Assembly: GCF_020991065.1 (NCBI RefSeq)
Contig: NZ_CP087710.1
Location: 3,224,001-3,288,000 of the forward strand
DNA from: Nocardioides okcheonensis
GTDB taxonomy: Bacteria > Actinomycetota > Actinomycetes > Propionibacteriales > Nocardioidaceae
Direction: 5' to 3'
Length of the DNA stretch: 64,000 nucleotides
The translations under genes were made by a program, and so were the position numbers. The notes beneath the pieces were generated by a model. That model saw only the letters and a list, made by a program, of their open reading frames with translations, did no database searches and had not been told where the DNA came from. The stretch's first letter is position 1, and each line of letters begins with the position of its first letter. Shown here piece after piece: positions 41,434 through 51,171 of this stretch.

Positions 41434-42327
41434 TTACGCATCGTTCGGGCGGCGGGCCGCGCGGACGCCGAGGCCGGCCGCCACGGCACCGGAGACCGCG
41501 CCCGCCACGGCGGCGGCGGTCAGCCCGGCGCGGGCCGCCTTGCGCCCGGTGCGGTAGTCGCGGACCCGCCAGCCCTGGGCGCGGGCGTGGGCGCGCAGGC
41601 GGGCGTCGGGGTTGATCGCGCAGGGGTCGCCGACGAGCTCCAGCATCGGCAGGTCGTTGCTGGAGTCGGAGTAGGCCGAGCACAGCGCGAGGTCGAGTCC
41701 CTCGCGGGCGGCCAGCGCCTTGATCGCCTCGGCCTTGGCGGGCCCGTGCAGGAGGTCACCGACGAGACGGCCGGTGTAGACGCCGTCGACGTGCTCGGCG
41801 ACGGTGCCCATCGCGCCGGTGAGGCCGAGGCGGCGGGCGATGACCGCGGCGATCTCGATCGGGGCCGCGGTGACCAGCCACACCCGCTGGCCCTCGTCGA
41901 GGTGCAGCTGGGCCAGCGCGCGGGTGCCGGGCCAGATCCGGTGGGCCATCGCCTCGTCGAAGATCTCCTCGGTGAGCTCCTCGAGCTCGGTGGTGGTGTG
42001 ACCGGCGATGAAGGAGAGCGCCGACGAGCGGGCCTCGGCGACGTGCTCGGGGTCCTCGACCCCGACCACGCGGAAGTACGCCTGCTTCCACGCCGCCGAC
42101 GCGATCTCGCGGGTGGTGAAGAACTGGCGGCGGTGCAGCCCGCGCGCGAGGTGGAAGATGCTGGCGCCCTGCATGATCGTGTTGTCGACGTCGAAGAACG
42201 CCGCGGCGGCCGTGTCGCTCGGCGTGGAGAGCGCGGTCTCGACCTCGGCGGAGGCGGCCGCGGCCTCGCCGGCGAGCACCGAGCGCTGCTGGAGGTTGAG
42301 CCGACGGGGACGCTCGGACGGGGTCAC
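41434..42327 (-). CDS. HAD-superfamily phosphatase (SerB-like, subfamily IB)
   Basis: 297 residues. HAD motif I is AAFFDVDNTIMQGASI, motif II VWLVTAAP, and motif III with Lys about GPAKAEAIKAL and SDSSNDLPML. Homologues such as SerB1 (Rv0505c) are often labelled phosphoserine phosphatase, but this branch may act on other substrates. The C-terminal 40 residues contain one Ala/Gly-rich hydrophobic stretch that could be a membrane anchor. TACGCT 6 nt before the GTG suggests a leaderless mRNA. Confidence 0.85.
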   Translation of the reverse strand: MTPSERPRRLNLQQRSVLAGEAAAASAEVETALSTPSDTAAAAFFDVDNTIMQGASIFHLARGLHRRQFFTTREIASAAWKQAYFRVVGVEDPEHVAEARSSALSFIAGHTTTELEELTEEIFDEAMAHRIWPGTRALAQLHLDEGQRVWLVTAAPIEIAAVIARRLGLTGAMGTVAEHVDGVYTGRLVGDLLHGPAKAEAIKALAAREGLDLALCSAYSDSSNDLPMLELVGDPCAINPDARLRAHARAQGWRVRDYRTGRKAARAGLTAAAVAGAVSGAVAAGLGVRAARRPNDA

Positions 42328-42333
42328 CCGTGC

Positions 42334-42339
42334 AGCGTA
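42334..42339 (-). promoter_or_regulatory. Putative -10 box of the HAD phosphatase gene, leaderless type
   Basis: TACGCT on the minus strand ends 6 nt before the GTG start at 42327, divergent from the acyl-CoA ligase. Confidence 0.5.
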
Positions 42340-42358
42340 GCTGTGGAAGGATCGCGGC

Positions 42359-43906
42359 ATGCCGCGCTCCGACGTCTCCGCACTCGTGGCCGACGCAGCC
42401 GCCGAGGTGCCCGACCGCCAGGCCCTCGTCGAGGCGGCGGGCCGGTCGATGACCTGGGCCGTGCTCGAGGACGAGGTCGCTCGCGTCGCCACCGGTCTGG
42501 GGCAGCAGGGGATCCGTGCCGGCCAGCGCGTGATGATCGCCCTCGGCAACCGGATCGAGTTCGTCACGACCTACCTCGGCGTGCTGCGCGCCCAGGTCGT
42601 CGCCGTGCCGGTCAACCCGCGCTCCGCGCCCGGCGAGGTGGCCCGGATGGTCCTCGACTCCGGCACGCGCCTGGTCGTCGCCGACGCCGGGTCGCTCGAC
42701 GTGGTGCGGGCGGCGGTCGCCGAGCTCGGCGAGGCCGCGCCGCCGGTCGTGGTGGTCGGGGCGGAGCCGGACGGCGCGGAGCTGCCGTTCGCGGTCCTGC
42801 GCGCCGACGTCGTACGCCCGGTGCCGCCGCTGCCCGACCCGGAGAAGCTGGCCGCCCTGCTCTACACGAGCGGCACCTCCGGGACGCCCCGCGCCGCGAT
42901 GCTCACCCACCGTGCGCTGCTGGCCAACATCGAGCAGGTCGCTGCGGTCGAGCCGCCGATGATGCACGGCGACGACGTGGTGCTCGGGGTGCTGCCGCTC
43001 TTCCACGTCTACGGCCTCAACGCCGTGCTCGGCGGGGTGCTGCGCCACCGCGCGCGGCTGCTGCTCGTCGAGCAGTTCGAGCCGCAGGCGGTGCTGGACC
43101 TGATCGACGACGAGGCCTGCAGCGTCGTGCCCGTCGCGCCCGCGGCGTTCCGCCACTGGCTCCCCGACGAGCACCTGCGCGAGCGCCTCGGCCCGGTGCG
43201 GCTGGTGCTGTCGGGCTCGGCGCCGCTGGAGCCGGAGGTGGTCGAGCAGTTCACCGCCCTGACCGACATCCCGGTGCACCAGGGCTACGGCCTCACCGAG
43301 GCGGCCCCGGTGGTCACCTCGACGCTGTGCAGCAGCGAGCTGCGCCCCGGGTCGGTGGGTGCGGCGCTCCCGGGCATCGAGCTGCGGCTCGTCGACGAGA
43401 CGGGCGGGCCGACCGGCGGCGAGGACGCCGGCCGGATCGAGGTGCGTGGCGACAACCTCTTCAGCGGCTACTGGCCCGACGGGGACGACGGCCCGCGCGA
43501 GGACGGGTGGTACGCCACCGGCGACGTCGGGTTCCTCGACGCGTCGGGCGACCTCTACCTCGTCGACCGGGTCAAGGAGCTGGTCATCGTCAGCGGCTTC
43601 AACGTCTACCCGACCGAGGTCGAGGACGTGGTGCGCGAGGTCGAGGGCGTCACGGAGGCGGCCGTCGTCGGTGCGCCCGACGAGGAGACCGGCGAGGCCG
43701 TGGTGGCCTACGTCGTCGCCCCCGGCGCCGACCCAGCCGCGGTGGCCGACGCGGTGCGCGCCCACTGCGGTGAGCGCCTGGCCCGCTTCAAGCAGCCCAC
43801 CCGCGTCGAGGTCGTCGACGCGCTCCCGCTCACCGTCACCGGCAAGGTCCAGAAGGGTCGGCTGCGCGGCCTGGAGCGACGCCGGCAGCTGGGACTGCTG
43901 GAGTGA
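42359..43906 (+). CDS. Acyl-CoA synthetase / AMP-dependent ligase
   Basis: 515 residues. ANL-superfamily enzyme: the phosphate loop YTSGTSGTPRAAMLTHRAL, HQGYGLTEAAPVV (A5), YATGDVGFLD (A7), RVKELVIVSGFNVYPTEVE (A8) and the catalytic Lys in TVTGKVQKGRLRG (A10). Activates a carboxylic acid via acyl-AMP to a CoA thioester; chain length unknown. GGAAGG 8 nt before the ATG is a good ribosome-binding site. Its stop overlaps the glutaredoxin start. Confidence 0.93.
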   Translation: MPRSDVSALVADAAAEVPDRQALVEAAGRSMTWAVLEDEVARVATGLGQQGIRAGQRVMIALGNRIEFVTTYLGVLRAQVVAVPVNPRSAPGEVARMVLDSGTRLVVADAGSLDVVRAAVAELGEAAPPVVVVGAEPDGAELPFAVLRADVVRPVPPLPDPEKLAALLYTSGTSGTPRAAMLTHRALLANIEQVAAVEPPMMHGDDVVLGVLPLFHVYGLNAVLGGVLRHRARLLLVEQFEPQAVLDLIDDEACSVVPVAPAAFRHWLPDEHLRERLGPVRLVLSGSAPLEPEVVEQFTALTDIPVHQGYGLTEAAPVVTSTLCSSELRPGSVGAALPGIELRLVDETGGPTGGEDAGRIEVRGDNLFSGYWPDGDDGPREDGWYATGDVGFLDASGDLYLVDRVKELVIVSGFNVYPTEVEDVVREVEGVTEAAVVGAPDEETGEAVVAYVVAPGADPAAVADAVRAHCGERLARFKQPTRVEVVDALPLTVTGKVQKGRLRGLERRRQLGLLE

Positions 43907-44142
43907 GCACGACGCGCGTCACGCTCTACACCCGGCCCGGGTGCCACCTGTGCGACGACGCCCGGGCGGTCGTCGAGCGGGTGTGCGCCGACCTGGGCGA
44001 GGCCTACGACGAGGTCGACATCACCACCGACCCCGACCTCGAGGACCGGTTCGGCGAGGAGATCCCGGTGACGTTCGTCGACGGTCGCCAGCACGACTTC
44101 TGGCGCGTCGACGAGACCCGCCTGCGCACCGCCCTGGCCTGA
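43903..44142 (+). CDS. Glutaredoxin-family protein (DUF836-like)
   Basis: 79 residues. Thioredoxin fold with the redox motif CHLC (RPGCHLCDDARAVVERV), then EEIPVTFVDGRQ with the cis-Pro. Small glutaredoxin-like proteins of this type also precede rex in Streptomyces and sit near hemA in mycobacteria. GTG start overlaps the ligase stop. Confidence 0.9.
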   Translation: MSTTRVTLYTRPGCHLCDDARAVVERVCADLGEAYDEVDITTDPDLEDRFGEEIPVTFVDGRQHDFWRVDETRLRTALA

Positions 44143-44210
44143 ACCCTTGTCGGGCTGAGCGCCACACGCCGGACGGGATGCTCCGCCCGGCCCACCGCGT
44201 TGGACCGGGT

Positions 44211-45179
44211 GTGAAGCTCTCCCTCCTCGACCGGTCCCGCACCCGCGCCGACACGAGCGACGCGGACGGCGTACGCGCGACGGTCGCGCGCGCCGTGCAC
44301 GCCGAGGAGGTCGGCTACGAGCGCTTCTGGGTGGCCGAGCACCACGCGGTGCCCGGCATCGCGTCCGGCAGCCCGGCGGTGGTGCTGGCCGCGGTCGGCG
44401 CCCGCACGTCGCGGATCAGGATCGGCTCCGGCGGCGTGATGCTGCCGTTGCACCAGCCGCTCGTCGTCGCCGAGCAGTTCCTCGTGCTCGAGGCGCTGCA
44501 CCCGGGACGGGTCGACCTCGGGCTCGGCCGCTCGCTCGGCTTCACCGCCCCGGTGCGCCGCGCGCTGCGCCGCGACCTCGACGCGCCGGACACCTTCGAG
44601 TCCGACCTGGTCGAGCTGCGCGGGCACCTCGCCGGCACGGCCGACGTCACCGCTCGTCCGGCGTCGCCGTCACCGGTCCCCATGCACCTGCTGGCCACGA
44701 GACGCGGCATCGGGCTCGCCGCCCGGCTCGGACTCCCCGTCGTGGTGGGCGGACCGGTCCTCGACTCCGACGACCTCGCCCCGGCGCTGACGGCGTACCG
44801 CCGCGACTTGCGCCCGCACCTCGGCAGCGAGGCGCGGGTGACGGTCTCGCTCGACGTCCTCGTCGCCGACGACGACGCGACCGCCCGCGAGCTCGCGCTC
44901 CCCGAGGCGTGGGCGATGGCCCGCTCGCGCCGGACGGGGGAGTTCCCGCCCCTGGAGAGCGCGAAGGCAGTCCGCGACCAGCCGTGGCCGGACCAGGTGC
45001 GGCGCCGGGTGGAGGCCTCGCTCGACCGCGCGGTGGCCGGGTCGCCCGCCACGGTCCGGCGCCGGCTCGAGGAGCTCGCGGAGCGCACCGGTGCCGACGA
45101 GCTGCTCGCGAGCAGCTCGACCCACGACCGCGACGCGCTGCTCGCCTCCGACCGGGCGCTGCGCGAGCTCGTCGGCTGA
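44211..45179 (+). CDS. Luciferase-like flavin-dependent monooxygenase (MsnO8 family)
   Basis: 322 residues. LLM fold with KLSLLDRS start, EEVGYERFWVAEHHAVPGIASGSPAVVLAAVGARTSRIRIGSGGVMLP in the order typical of MsnO8/SsuD-type enzymes (key pieces RFWVAEHHAV and IRIGSGGVMLPLHQPLVVAEQ). Uses FMNH2 or F420; substrate unknown. GTG at 44211 fits the family's first residues; an upstream ATG at 44178 is an alternative. Confidence 0.85.
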   Translation: MKLSLLDRSRTRADTSDADGVRATVARAVHAEEVGYERFWVAEHHAVPGIASGSPAVVLAAVGARTSRIRIGSGGVMLPLHQPLVVAEQFLVLEALHPGRVDLGLGRSLGFTAPVRRALRRDLDAPDTFESDLVELRGHLAGTADVTARPASPSPVPMHLLATRRGIGLAARLGLPVVVGGPVLDSDDLAPALTAYRRDLRPHLGSEARVTVSLDVLVADDDATARELALPEAWAMARSRRTGEFPPLESAKAVRDQPWPDQVRRRVEASLDRAVAGSPATVRRRLEELAERTGADELLASSSTHDRDALLASDRALRELVG

Positions 45180-45283
45180 GGTCGCGCGCCCTCTGTTAGC
45201 CCCTCGGGAGGCGGTCGCGCAAGTTCAGGACACCCCGGCTGAGGTGGGTCTTCTCACATGTGCTAGCCCGCTCCGTCCGCGTT

Positions 45284-45312
45284 TTGTTCTCCCGTTCACA
45301 AACTCCTACAGT
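45284..45312 (+). promoter_or_regulatory. Promoter of rex-hem operon with Rex operator
   Basis: TTGTTC (45284-45289) and TACAGT (45307-45312) are 17 nt apart. Between them lies TTGTTCTCCCGTTCACAA (45284-45301): the right half TTCACAA is a perfect Rex half-site and the left half matches at 4 of 7. In Streptomyces, Rex binds such a site upstream of its own rex-hemACD operon and is released by high NADH. Confidence 0.6.
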
Positions 45313-45358
45313 GGCTGAGCCAGGCGATCCCCGTCACCTGGCTGGAGAGAAGCTCGCT

Positions 45359-46033
45359 GTGACCGCACGGACCCCCGACTCCGCCCGGGACATCCCCGAG
45401 GCGACCGTCGCGCGGCTACCCGTGTACCTGCGTGCCCTGACCAGCCTGGCGGACGACGGCACGACCACCTGCTCGAGCGAGGAGCTCGCGGCGGCGGCCG
45501 GGGTCAACAGCGCCAAGCTGCGCAAGGACCTGTCCCACCTGGGGTCCTACGGCACCCGGGGCGTGGGCTACGACGTGGAGTACCTCCGCTACCAGATCGC
45601 CCGCGAGATCGGCCTGACCCAGGACTGGCCCGTGGTCATCGTGGGCATCGGAAACCTCGGCCACGCGCTCGCCAACTACTCCGGCTTCCGCAGCCGCGGC
45701 TTCCGGGTCGTGGCGCTCCTCGACGCCGACCCGGCGCGCCACGAGGAGGTCGTGGCAGGCCTCGACGTGCGCTCGTTCGAGGACCTCGAGTCGATCGTCG
45801 GCGAGCACGCCGTGTCGATCGGTGTCATCGCCACCCCCGCGGTCGCCGCCCAGGCCGTCGCCGACCGGATGGTCGCCGCCGGCATCACCAGCATCCTGAA
45901 CTTCGCGCCGACCGTGCTCGCGGTCCCGGAGGGCGTGGACGTGCGCAAGGTCGACCTGTCGATCGAGCTGCAGATCCTCGCCTACCACGAGCAGCGCAAG
46001 TCGGTGGTCCCCGCCGAGGAGGTGGCGAGGTGA
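45359..46033 (+). CDS. rex: Redox-sensing transcriptional repressor Rex
   Basis: 224 residues. N-terminal winged helix (VARLPVYLRALTSL, SEELAAAAGVNSAKLRKDLSHLGSYGTRGVGYDVEYL) and C-terminal Rossmann domain (VVIVGIGNLGHALANY) that reads the NADH/NAD+ ratio. GGAGAGAAG precedes the GTG start. It overlaps hemA (GTGA), as in Streptomyces rex-hemA, so heme synthesis responds to the redox state. Confidence 0.95.
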   Translation: MTARTPDSARDIPEATVARLPVYLRALTSLADDGTTTCSSEELAAAAGVNSAKLRKDLSHLGSYGTRGVGYDVEYLRYQIAREIGLTQDWPVVIVGIGNLGHALANYSGFRSRGFRVVALLDADPARHEEVVAGLDVRSFEDLESIVGEHAVSIGVIATPAVAAQAVADRMVAAGITSILNFAPTVLAVPEGVDVRKVDLSIELQILAYHEQRKSVVPAEEVAR

Positions 46034-47316
46034 GCGTCCTGGTCGTCGGGATCTCCCACAAGTCCGCGCCCGTCGAGGTGCTCGAGCGGCTCGCGCTCGA
46101 CGCCGACGGCACCACGAAGCTGATCGCCGACGTCGTGGGCGGCGAGCACGTGTCCGAGGCGACGGCGATCGTGACCTGCAACCGGCTCGAGGTCTACGCC
46201 GAGGTCGACCGCTTCCACGGCAGCGTCGAGGACGTCTCCGGCCTGCTGGTCGCCCGCGCCGGCGAGTCGACCGAGGCGCTGCTGCCGCACCTCTACGTCC
46301 ACTACGACGAAGGCGCGGTCTCCCACCTCTTCCAGGTCGCGTCGGGCCTCGACTCGATGGTCGTCGGCGAGGGCCAGATCCTCGGCCAGACCCGCGACGC
46401 GCTGCGGATCGGCCAGGAGCACGGCACCGTCGGACCCGCCCTCAACACCCTCTTCCAGCAGGCGCTGCGCGTCGGCAAGCGCGCGCACGCCGAGACCGAC
46501 ATCGACCGCGCGGCGCCGTCGCTGGTCACCGCGGCCCTCGCCCGCAGCGGCGCACCGGTCGCGGGATCGCGCGCCGTCGTCGTCGGCGCCGGCGCGATGG
46601 CGTCCCTCGCTGTCGCCCACCTCGCCCGCGGCGGTGCCGAGCGGATCGCGGTGATCAACCGCACCGCCGCCAAGGCCGAGCGCCTCGCCGCCGACTACGC
46701 GGCCACCGCCGTGCCGTTCGCGGACCTCCACGACGAGCTGCGCACCGCCGACCTGGTGATCTCGTGCACCGGCGCGCGGGGCACCGTCGTACGCCTCGCC
46801 GAGGTGGTGACCGCCCGCGGCGGCGACGACCGCCCGATCACCATCGTCGACCTCGCCCTCCCGCACGACGTCGACCCCGCCGTCGGCGAGCTGCCGGGCG
46901 TGCAGCTGATCAGCCTCGCCGGCCTCGCCGAGGAGCTCCGCGGCCTCGAGGCCACCGCGGGCGTCGAGGACGTACGCAGCATCGTGGGCCAGGAGATCGC
47001 GGCCTTCCTCGCCGTGCGCCGCCAGGCCAGCGTCACCCCGACCGTGGTCGCGCTGCGCTCGATGGCCACGTCCGTCGTCGACGCCGAGATGGAGCGGCTC
47101 GCCGTCCGCCTGCCGGACCTCGACGAGGCCACCCGCGCGGAGGTCCTGCACACCGTGCGTCGCGTCGCCGACAAGCTCCTCCACGAGCCCACCGTCCGGG
47201 TCAAGGAGCTCGCGGACGCCGAGCCCGCCAGCTCCTACAGCGCCGCGCTCGCCGAGCTGTTCCGGCTCTCGCCGGACGCGGTCGACGCGATCTCCCGGGT
47301 GGAGGGCCAGTCATGA
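46030..47316 (+). CDS. hemA: Glutamyl-tRNA reductase HemA
   Basis: 428 residues. First committed step of C5-pathway heme synthesis. Catalytic Cys50 lies in IVTCNRLEVYAEVD, with GISHKSAP at the start, HLFQVASGLDSMVVGEGQILGQ, the NADPH site VVVGAGAMASLAV and the C-terminal dimer helix. GTG start overlaps the rex stop; ATGA joins it to hemC. Confidence 0.96.
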   Translation: MSVLVVGISHKSAPVEVLERLALDADGTTKLIADVVGGEHVSEATAIVTCNRLEVYAEVDRFHGSVEDVSGLLVARAGESTEALLPHLYVHYDEGAVSHLFQVASGLDSMVVGEGQILGQTRDALRIGQEHGTVGPALNTLFQQALRVGKRAHAETDIDRAAPSLVTAALARSGAPVAGSRAVVVGAGAMASLAVAHLARGGAERIAVINRTAAKAERLAADYAATAVPFADLHDELRTADLVISCTGARGTVVRLAEVVTARGGDDRPITIVDLALPHDVDPAVGELPGVQLISLAGLAEELRGLEATAGVEDVRSIVGQEIAAFLAVRRQASVTPTVVALRSMATSVVDAEMERLAVRLPDLDEATRAEVLHTVRRVADKLLHEPTVRVKELADAEPASSYSAALAELFRLSPDAVDAISRVEGQS

Positions 47317-48278
47317 GCGCCCCCCACGCACCCCTGCGCCTCGGCACCCGCGCCTCCGCGCTCGCCACGACCCAGTCCGGCCACGTCGCCGACCTGGTCC
47401 GCGAGCGCCTGGGCCGCGAGGTCGAGCTCGTCGAGGTCTCCACCGAGGGCGACGTCAACCGCGCGCCGCTCGCGAGCATGGGCGGCACCGGCGTGTTCGT
47501 CAGCGCCCTGCGCGACGCGCTCCTCGACGGCCGGGTCGACCTCGCCGTCCACTCGCTCAAGGACCTCCCGACCTACCCGGCCGACGGCATCGCGCTCCCC
47601 GCGGTCCCGCCGCGCGAGGACCCGCGCGACGTCGTGGTCGCCCGCGACGGGCTCACCCTCGGCGAGCTGCCCGTCGGCAGCCGCGTCGGCACCGGCTCCC
47701 CGCGACGGGTGAGCCAGCTCGCCGCGCTCGGCCTCGGCCTCGAGCTCCAGGACATCCGCGGCAACGTCGACACCCGCATCCGCAAGGTGCGCGACGGCGA
47801 GGTCGACGCGGTCGTCCTGGCCCGCGCCGGCCTGGCCCGGCTGGGTCGCCTCGACGAGGCGACCGAGGTGCTCGACCCGCTCCAGATGCTCCCGGCCCCC
47901 GGCCAGGGCGCGCTGGCGATCGAGTGCCGCTCGGCCGACACCGACCTCGTCGAGCTGCTCGCCCGGCTCGACGACCCCGCCACCCGCGCCGCGGTCACCG
48001 CCGAGCGCGCGGTCCTGTCCACCCTCGAGGCCGGCTGCTCGGCCCCGCTGGGTGCGCTCGCCGACGTGGTCGAGGGCGAGGACGGCGAGGAGCTGTGGCT
48101 CCGGGCCGTGGCCCTCTCCGCGGACGGCGGCCTGACCGTACGGATGAGCCTCTCCGGGCCGGTCGCGGACGCGGCCGGGCTCGGGACACGCCTCGCGAGC
48201 GACATGCTCGCCGAGGGAGCAGCAGACCTGATGGAAGCACCACAGCAGGGACCACCAGTGAGGAAGCAGCACGCATGA
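47313..48278 (+). CDS. hemC: Hydroxymethylbilane synthase HemC
   Basis: 321 residues. Joins four porphobilinogens using a dipyrromethane cofactor. RLGTRASALATTQSGHV, DLAVHSLKDLPT, VGTGSPRRVSQL, LQDIRGNVDTRIRKV and the cofactor Cys (about 241, LEAGCSAPLGALA) are complete. Overlaps hemA and hemD at both ends (ATGA). Confidence 0.96.
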   Translation: MSAPHAPLRLGTRASALATTQSGHVADLVRERLGREVELVEVSTEGDVNRAPLASMGGTGVFVSALRDALLDGRVDLAVHSLKDLPTYPADGIALPAVPPREDPRDVVVARDGLTLGELPVGSRVGTGSPRRVSQLAALGLGLELQDIRGNVDTRIRKVRDGEVDAVVLARAGLARLGRLDEATEVLDPLQMLPAPGQGALAIECRSADTDLVELLARLDDPATRAAVTAERAVLSTLEAGCSAPLGALADVVEGEDGEELWLRAVALSADGGLTVRMSLSGPVADAAGLGTRLASDMLAEGAADLMEAPQQGPPVRKQHA

Positions 48279-49936
48279 CGCGAGTACAGAACCCGCAGGC
48301 CAGCACCACCGACGCCAAGGCGGCGGCCCCGGGCTGGGTGTCGTTCGTCGGCAGCGGACCCGGTGACCCGGGCCTGCTGACGCTGCGCGCCGTCGAGCTG
48401 CTCCAGGCCGCCGAGGTCGTCGTCACCGAGGCCCCGGAGCACGTCGACCTGGTCCGCTCGGTCCTCGGCCTCACCGAGGGCCCGGACGGCGAGTGGGACG
48501 GCCCGGAGGTCGTCGACGGTGGCTTCGGCGAGGACGGCCAGCCGCTCACCCACGCCGCCCGCGCCAAGGTGGTCGTCCGCCACGGCAAGAAGCAGCGCGT
48601 GGTGCGGCTGATGACCGGCGACCCGTTCCTCTACGCCTCGGGCCCCGAGGAGGCGCAGGCCTGCGTGAAGGCCGGCGTCGGCTTCGAGGTCGTCCCGGGC
48701 GTCTCGTCGGTGAGCGCGGTCCCGGCCTACGCCGGCATCCCGCTGACCACCAAGCGGCACAAGGAGATGGCCGTCGTCACCTGTGGCGAGAAGGTCGACT
48801 GGAGCGCCTACGCCGACGACCGCACCCTCGTCCTGCTCTCCGGGGTGGGGAGCATCGGCGAGACCTCCGCCGCCCTCATCGAGGCCGGCCGCTCGCCGGA
48901 GACGCCGGTCGCGATGACCCGCGTCGGCACCACCACCGAGCAGCAGACGCTCATCTCCACCCTCGCCAACGTCGCCGCCGACGCCCGCGCCGCACGCATC
49001 GCGCCGCCGGCGATCACGGTGATCGGTGACGTGGTCGACCTCCGCGAGACCCTGTCCTGGTTCGAGACCAAGCCGCTCTTCGGCTGGCGCGCGCTCGTCC
49101 CGCGCACCAAGGAGCAGGCCGGCTCGCTCTCGCGCCGCCTGCGCGAGTACGGCGCGGTCCCCGAGGAGGTGCCGACCATCTCGGTCGAGCCGCCGCGCAA
49201 CCCGCTGCAGATGGACAAGGCCGTCCGCGGCCTCGTCGAGGGCCGCTACGAGTGGATCGCCTTCACCTCGGTCAACGCCGTCAAGGCGGTGCGCGAGAAG
49301 TTCGAGGAGTACGGCCTCGACGCCCGCGCGTTCTCCGGGCTGAAGATCGCGGCGGTCGGCGACAAGACCGCCCAGGCGATCGCCGACTGGGGCCTGCGTG
49401 CTGACCTGGTGCCGTCCGGCGAGCAGTCCGCCGCCGGCCTGCTCGAGGACTGGCCGCCCTACGACGAGGTGCTCGACCCGATCAACCGGGTCTTCCTGCC
49501 CCGCGCCGACATCGCGACCGAGAACCTCGTCGCCGGCCTGGTCGACCTCGGCTGGGAGTGCGACGACGTCACCGCCTACCGCACCGTGCGCGCCACGCCG
49601 CCGCCGGCGCCGGTGCGCGACGCGATCAAGACCGGCAAGTTCGACGCCGTCGTCTTCACCTCGTCCTCGACGGTGCGCAACCTCGTCGGCATCGCCGGCA
49701 AGCCGCACCCGTCGACGATCATCGCGGTCATCGGCCCGCAGACCGCCAAGACCGCCGAGGAGCACGGCCTGCGGGTCGACGTCCTGGCGCCCACGCCCGA
49801 CGTGGAGGTCCTGGTCGACGCGCTCGCCGACTTCGGTGCGGCCCGCCGCCTCGCGATGCTGGAGAACGGCGAGGTCGTCACCCGGCCCAGCGAGCGGACC
49901 GCCTCGGGCCGCCGCAAGAGCCGCGCCGCGAAGTAG
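48275..49936 (+). CDS. hemD: Bifunctional uroporphyrinogen-III C-methyltransferase / uroporphyrinogen-III synthase (CobA-HemD)
   Basis: 553 residues. The N-terminal half is SUMT ([41 protein letters not shown]), which makes precorrin-2 for siroheme or B12; the C-terminal half is HemD ([45 protein letters not shown]), which closes the uroporphyrinogen III ring. The fusion and its place after hemC are standard in actinobacteria. A pair of 54-nt palindromes follows the stop. Confidence 0.94.
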   Translation: MTRVQNPQASTTDAKAAAPGWVSFVGSGPGDPGLLTLRAVELLQAAEVVVTEAPEHVDLVRSVLGLTEGPDGEWDGPEVVDGGFGEDGQPLTHAARAKVVVRHGKKQRVVRLMTGDPFLYASGPEEAQACVKAGVGFEVVPGVSSVSAVPAYAGIPLTTKRHKEMAVVTCGEKVDWSAYADDRTLVLLSGVGSIGETSAALIEAGRSPETPVAMTRVGTTTEQQTLISTLANVAADARAARIAPPAITVIGDVVDLRETLSWFETKPLFGWRALVPRTKEQAGSLSRRLREYGAVPEEVPTISVEPPRNPLQMDKAVRGLVEGRYEWIAFTSVNAVKAVREKFEEYGLDARAFSGLKIAAVGDKTAQAIADWGLRADLVPSGEQSAAGLLEDWPPYDEVLDPINRVFLPRADIATENLVAGLVDLGWECDDVTAYRTVRATPPPAPVRDAIKTGKFDAVVFTSSSTVRNLVGIAGKPHPSTIIAVIGPQTAKTAEEHGLRVDVLAPTPDVEVLVDALADFGAARRLAMLENGEVVTRPSERTASGRRKSRAAK

Positions 49937-49995
49937 CCGCCACCCGAGCGCGCTGCGCCGGACAGCCGCACAGCCGCACAGTCGCACAGCCGCAC

Positions 49996-50053
49996 ACGAG
50001 CGGTGGCCCACCCACATTTCGTACGTCCCGAATGTGGGTGGGCCACCGCTCGT
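49996..50053. repeat. 54-nt palindromic element, pair 2 copy A (best copy)
   Basis: The element spans 49998-50051; perfect pairing extends to 49996-50018 with 50031-50053, 23 bp around a 12-nt loop. Outer arm GAGCGGTGG, inner arm CCCACCCACATT. Confidence 0.85.
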
Positions 50054-50080
50054 TCGGTGTGTCGCGGGTGACACTCCGCC

Positions 50081-50134
50081 CGGCGGTGGTGGACCCACAG
50101 TCCGAGCGCCCCGAACGTGGGTGGGCCACCGCTC
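50081..50134. repeat. 54-nt palindromic element, pair 2 copy B
   Basis: 83 nt after copy A. The right arm (50113-50134) matches the consensus except one base; the left arm has diverged but still pairs over GCGGTGG and ACCCAC. Confidence 0.75.
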
Positions 50135-50162
50135 TGACCAGCGCTGCGAGAGGATGGATGCC

Positions 50163-51158
50163 GTGACAGACGAGATCAACGTCCAGGGCCCGCTCGTCCG
50201 ACCCCGGCGGTTGCGCCGTACGCCGGCGCTGCGCCGGATGGTGGCGGAGACCCACGTGGTGCCGAGCTCGCTCGTCCTCCCCGTCTTCGTCCGCGAGGGG
50301 CTCGACGCGCCGCGGGAGATCTCCTCCATGCCCGGCGTCGTGCAGCACTCGCGCGACTCCCTCAAGGCGGCTGCCGCCGAGGCCGCCGAGCTCGGTCTGG
50401 GCGGCATCATGCTCTTCGGCGTGCCCGAGCACAAGGACGCCACCGGGTCGGGCGCGATCGACCCGGGCGGCGTGCTCAACCTCGCGATCACCGACGTGGT
50501 CGCCGAGGTGGGCGACCAGCTCACGGTCATGTCTGACCTGTGCCTCGACGAGTTCACCGACCACGGCCACTGCGGGGTGCTGACGCCCGACGGCGAGGTC
50601 GACAACGACCAGACGCTCGCGGCGTACGCCCAGATGGCGCTCGCGCAGGCTGCGGCCGGCGTCGACATGGTCGGCCCCAGCGGCATGATGGACGGGCAGG
50701 TCGCGGTGATCCGCGACGCGCTCGACGCCGCCGAGCACAGCCACGTCTCGATCCTCGCCTACTCGGCGAAGTACGCCTCGGCCTTCTTCGGCCCGTTCCG
50801 CGAGGCCGTCGACTCCTCGCTGCAGGGTGACCGCCGTACCTACCAGCAGGACCCCGCCAACGCGGTCGAGGGCGTGCGCGAGGTGCTGCTCGACATCGAG
50901 CAGGGCGCCGACATCGTGATGGTGAAGCCGGCTCTGGCCTACCTCGACGTGATCCGCCGGGTCCGCGACGCCGTCGACGTCCCGGTCGCGGCCTACAACA
51001 TCTCCGGCGAGTACTCCATGGTGGAGGCTGCCGCCGCCCACGGGTGGATCGACCGCGAGGCCGCGATCCTGGAGACCCTCACCTCGATCCGCCGCGCCGG
51101 CGCCGACGTGATCCTCACCTACTGGGCCTCCGAGGCCGCTCGCCTGCTCCGCGCCTGA
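50163..51158 (+). CDS. hemB: Porphobilinogen synthase HemB (delta-aminolevulinate dehydratase)
   Basis: 331 residues. Active-site lysines lie in [16 protein letters not shown] and [13 protein letters not shown]. The metal-binding segment reads [14 protein letters not shown]: the zinc-type Cys triad is replaced by Asp, so this is probably a magnesium-type enzyme. The GTG at 50163 has GAGAGGA upstream; an in-frame ATG at 50154 is possible. Unlike hemA, C and D it does not overlap its neighbour: 226 nt with two palindromes intervene. Confidence 0.93.
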   Translation: MTDEINVQGPLVRPRRLRRTPALRRMVAETHVVPSSLVLPVFVREGLDAPREISSMPGVVQHSRDSLKAAAAEAAELGLGGIMLFGVPEHKDATGSGAIDPGGVLNLAITDVVAEVGDQLTVMSDLCLDEFTDHGHCGVLTPDGEVDNDQTLAAYAQMALAQAAAGVDMVGPSGMMDGQVAVIRDALDAAEHSHVSILAYSAKYASAFFGPFREAVDSSLQGDRRTYQQDPANAVEGVREVLLDIEQGADIVMVKPALAYLDVIRRVRDAVDVPVAAYNISGEYSMVEAAAAHGWIDREAAILETLTSIRRAGADVILTYWASEAARLLRA

Positions 51159-51171
51159 ACGCTCCGCGCAC

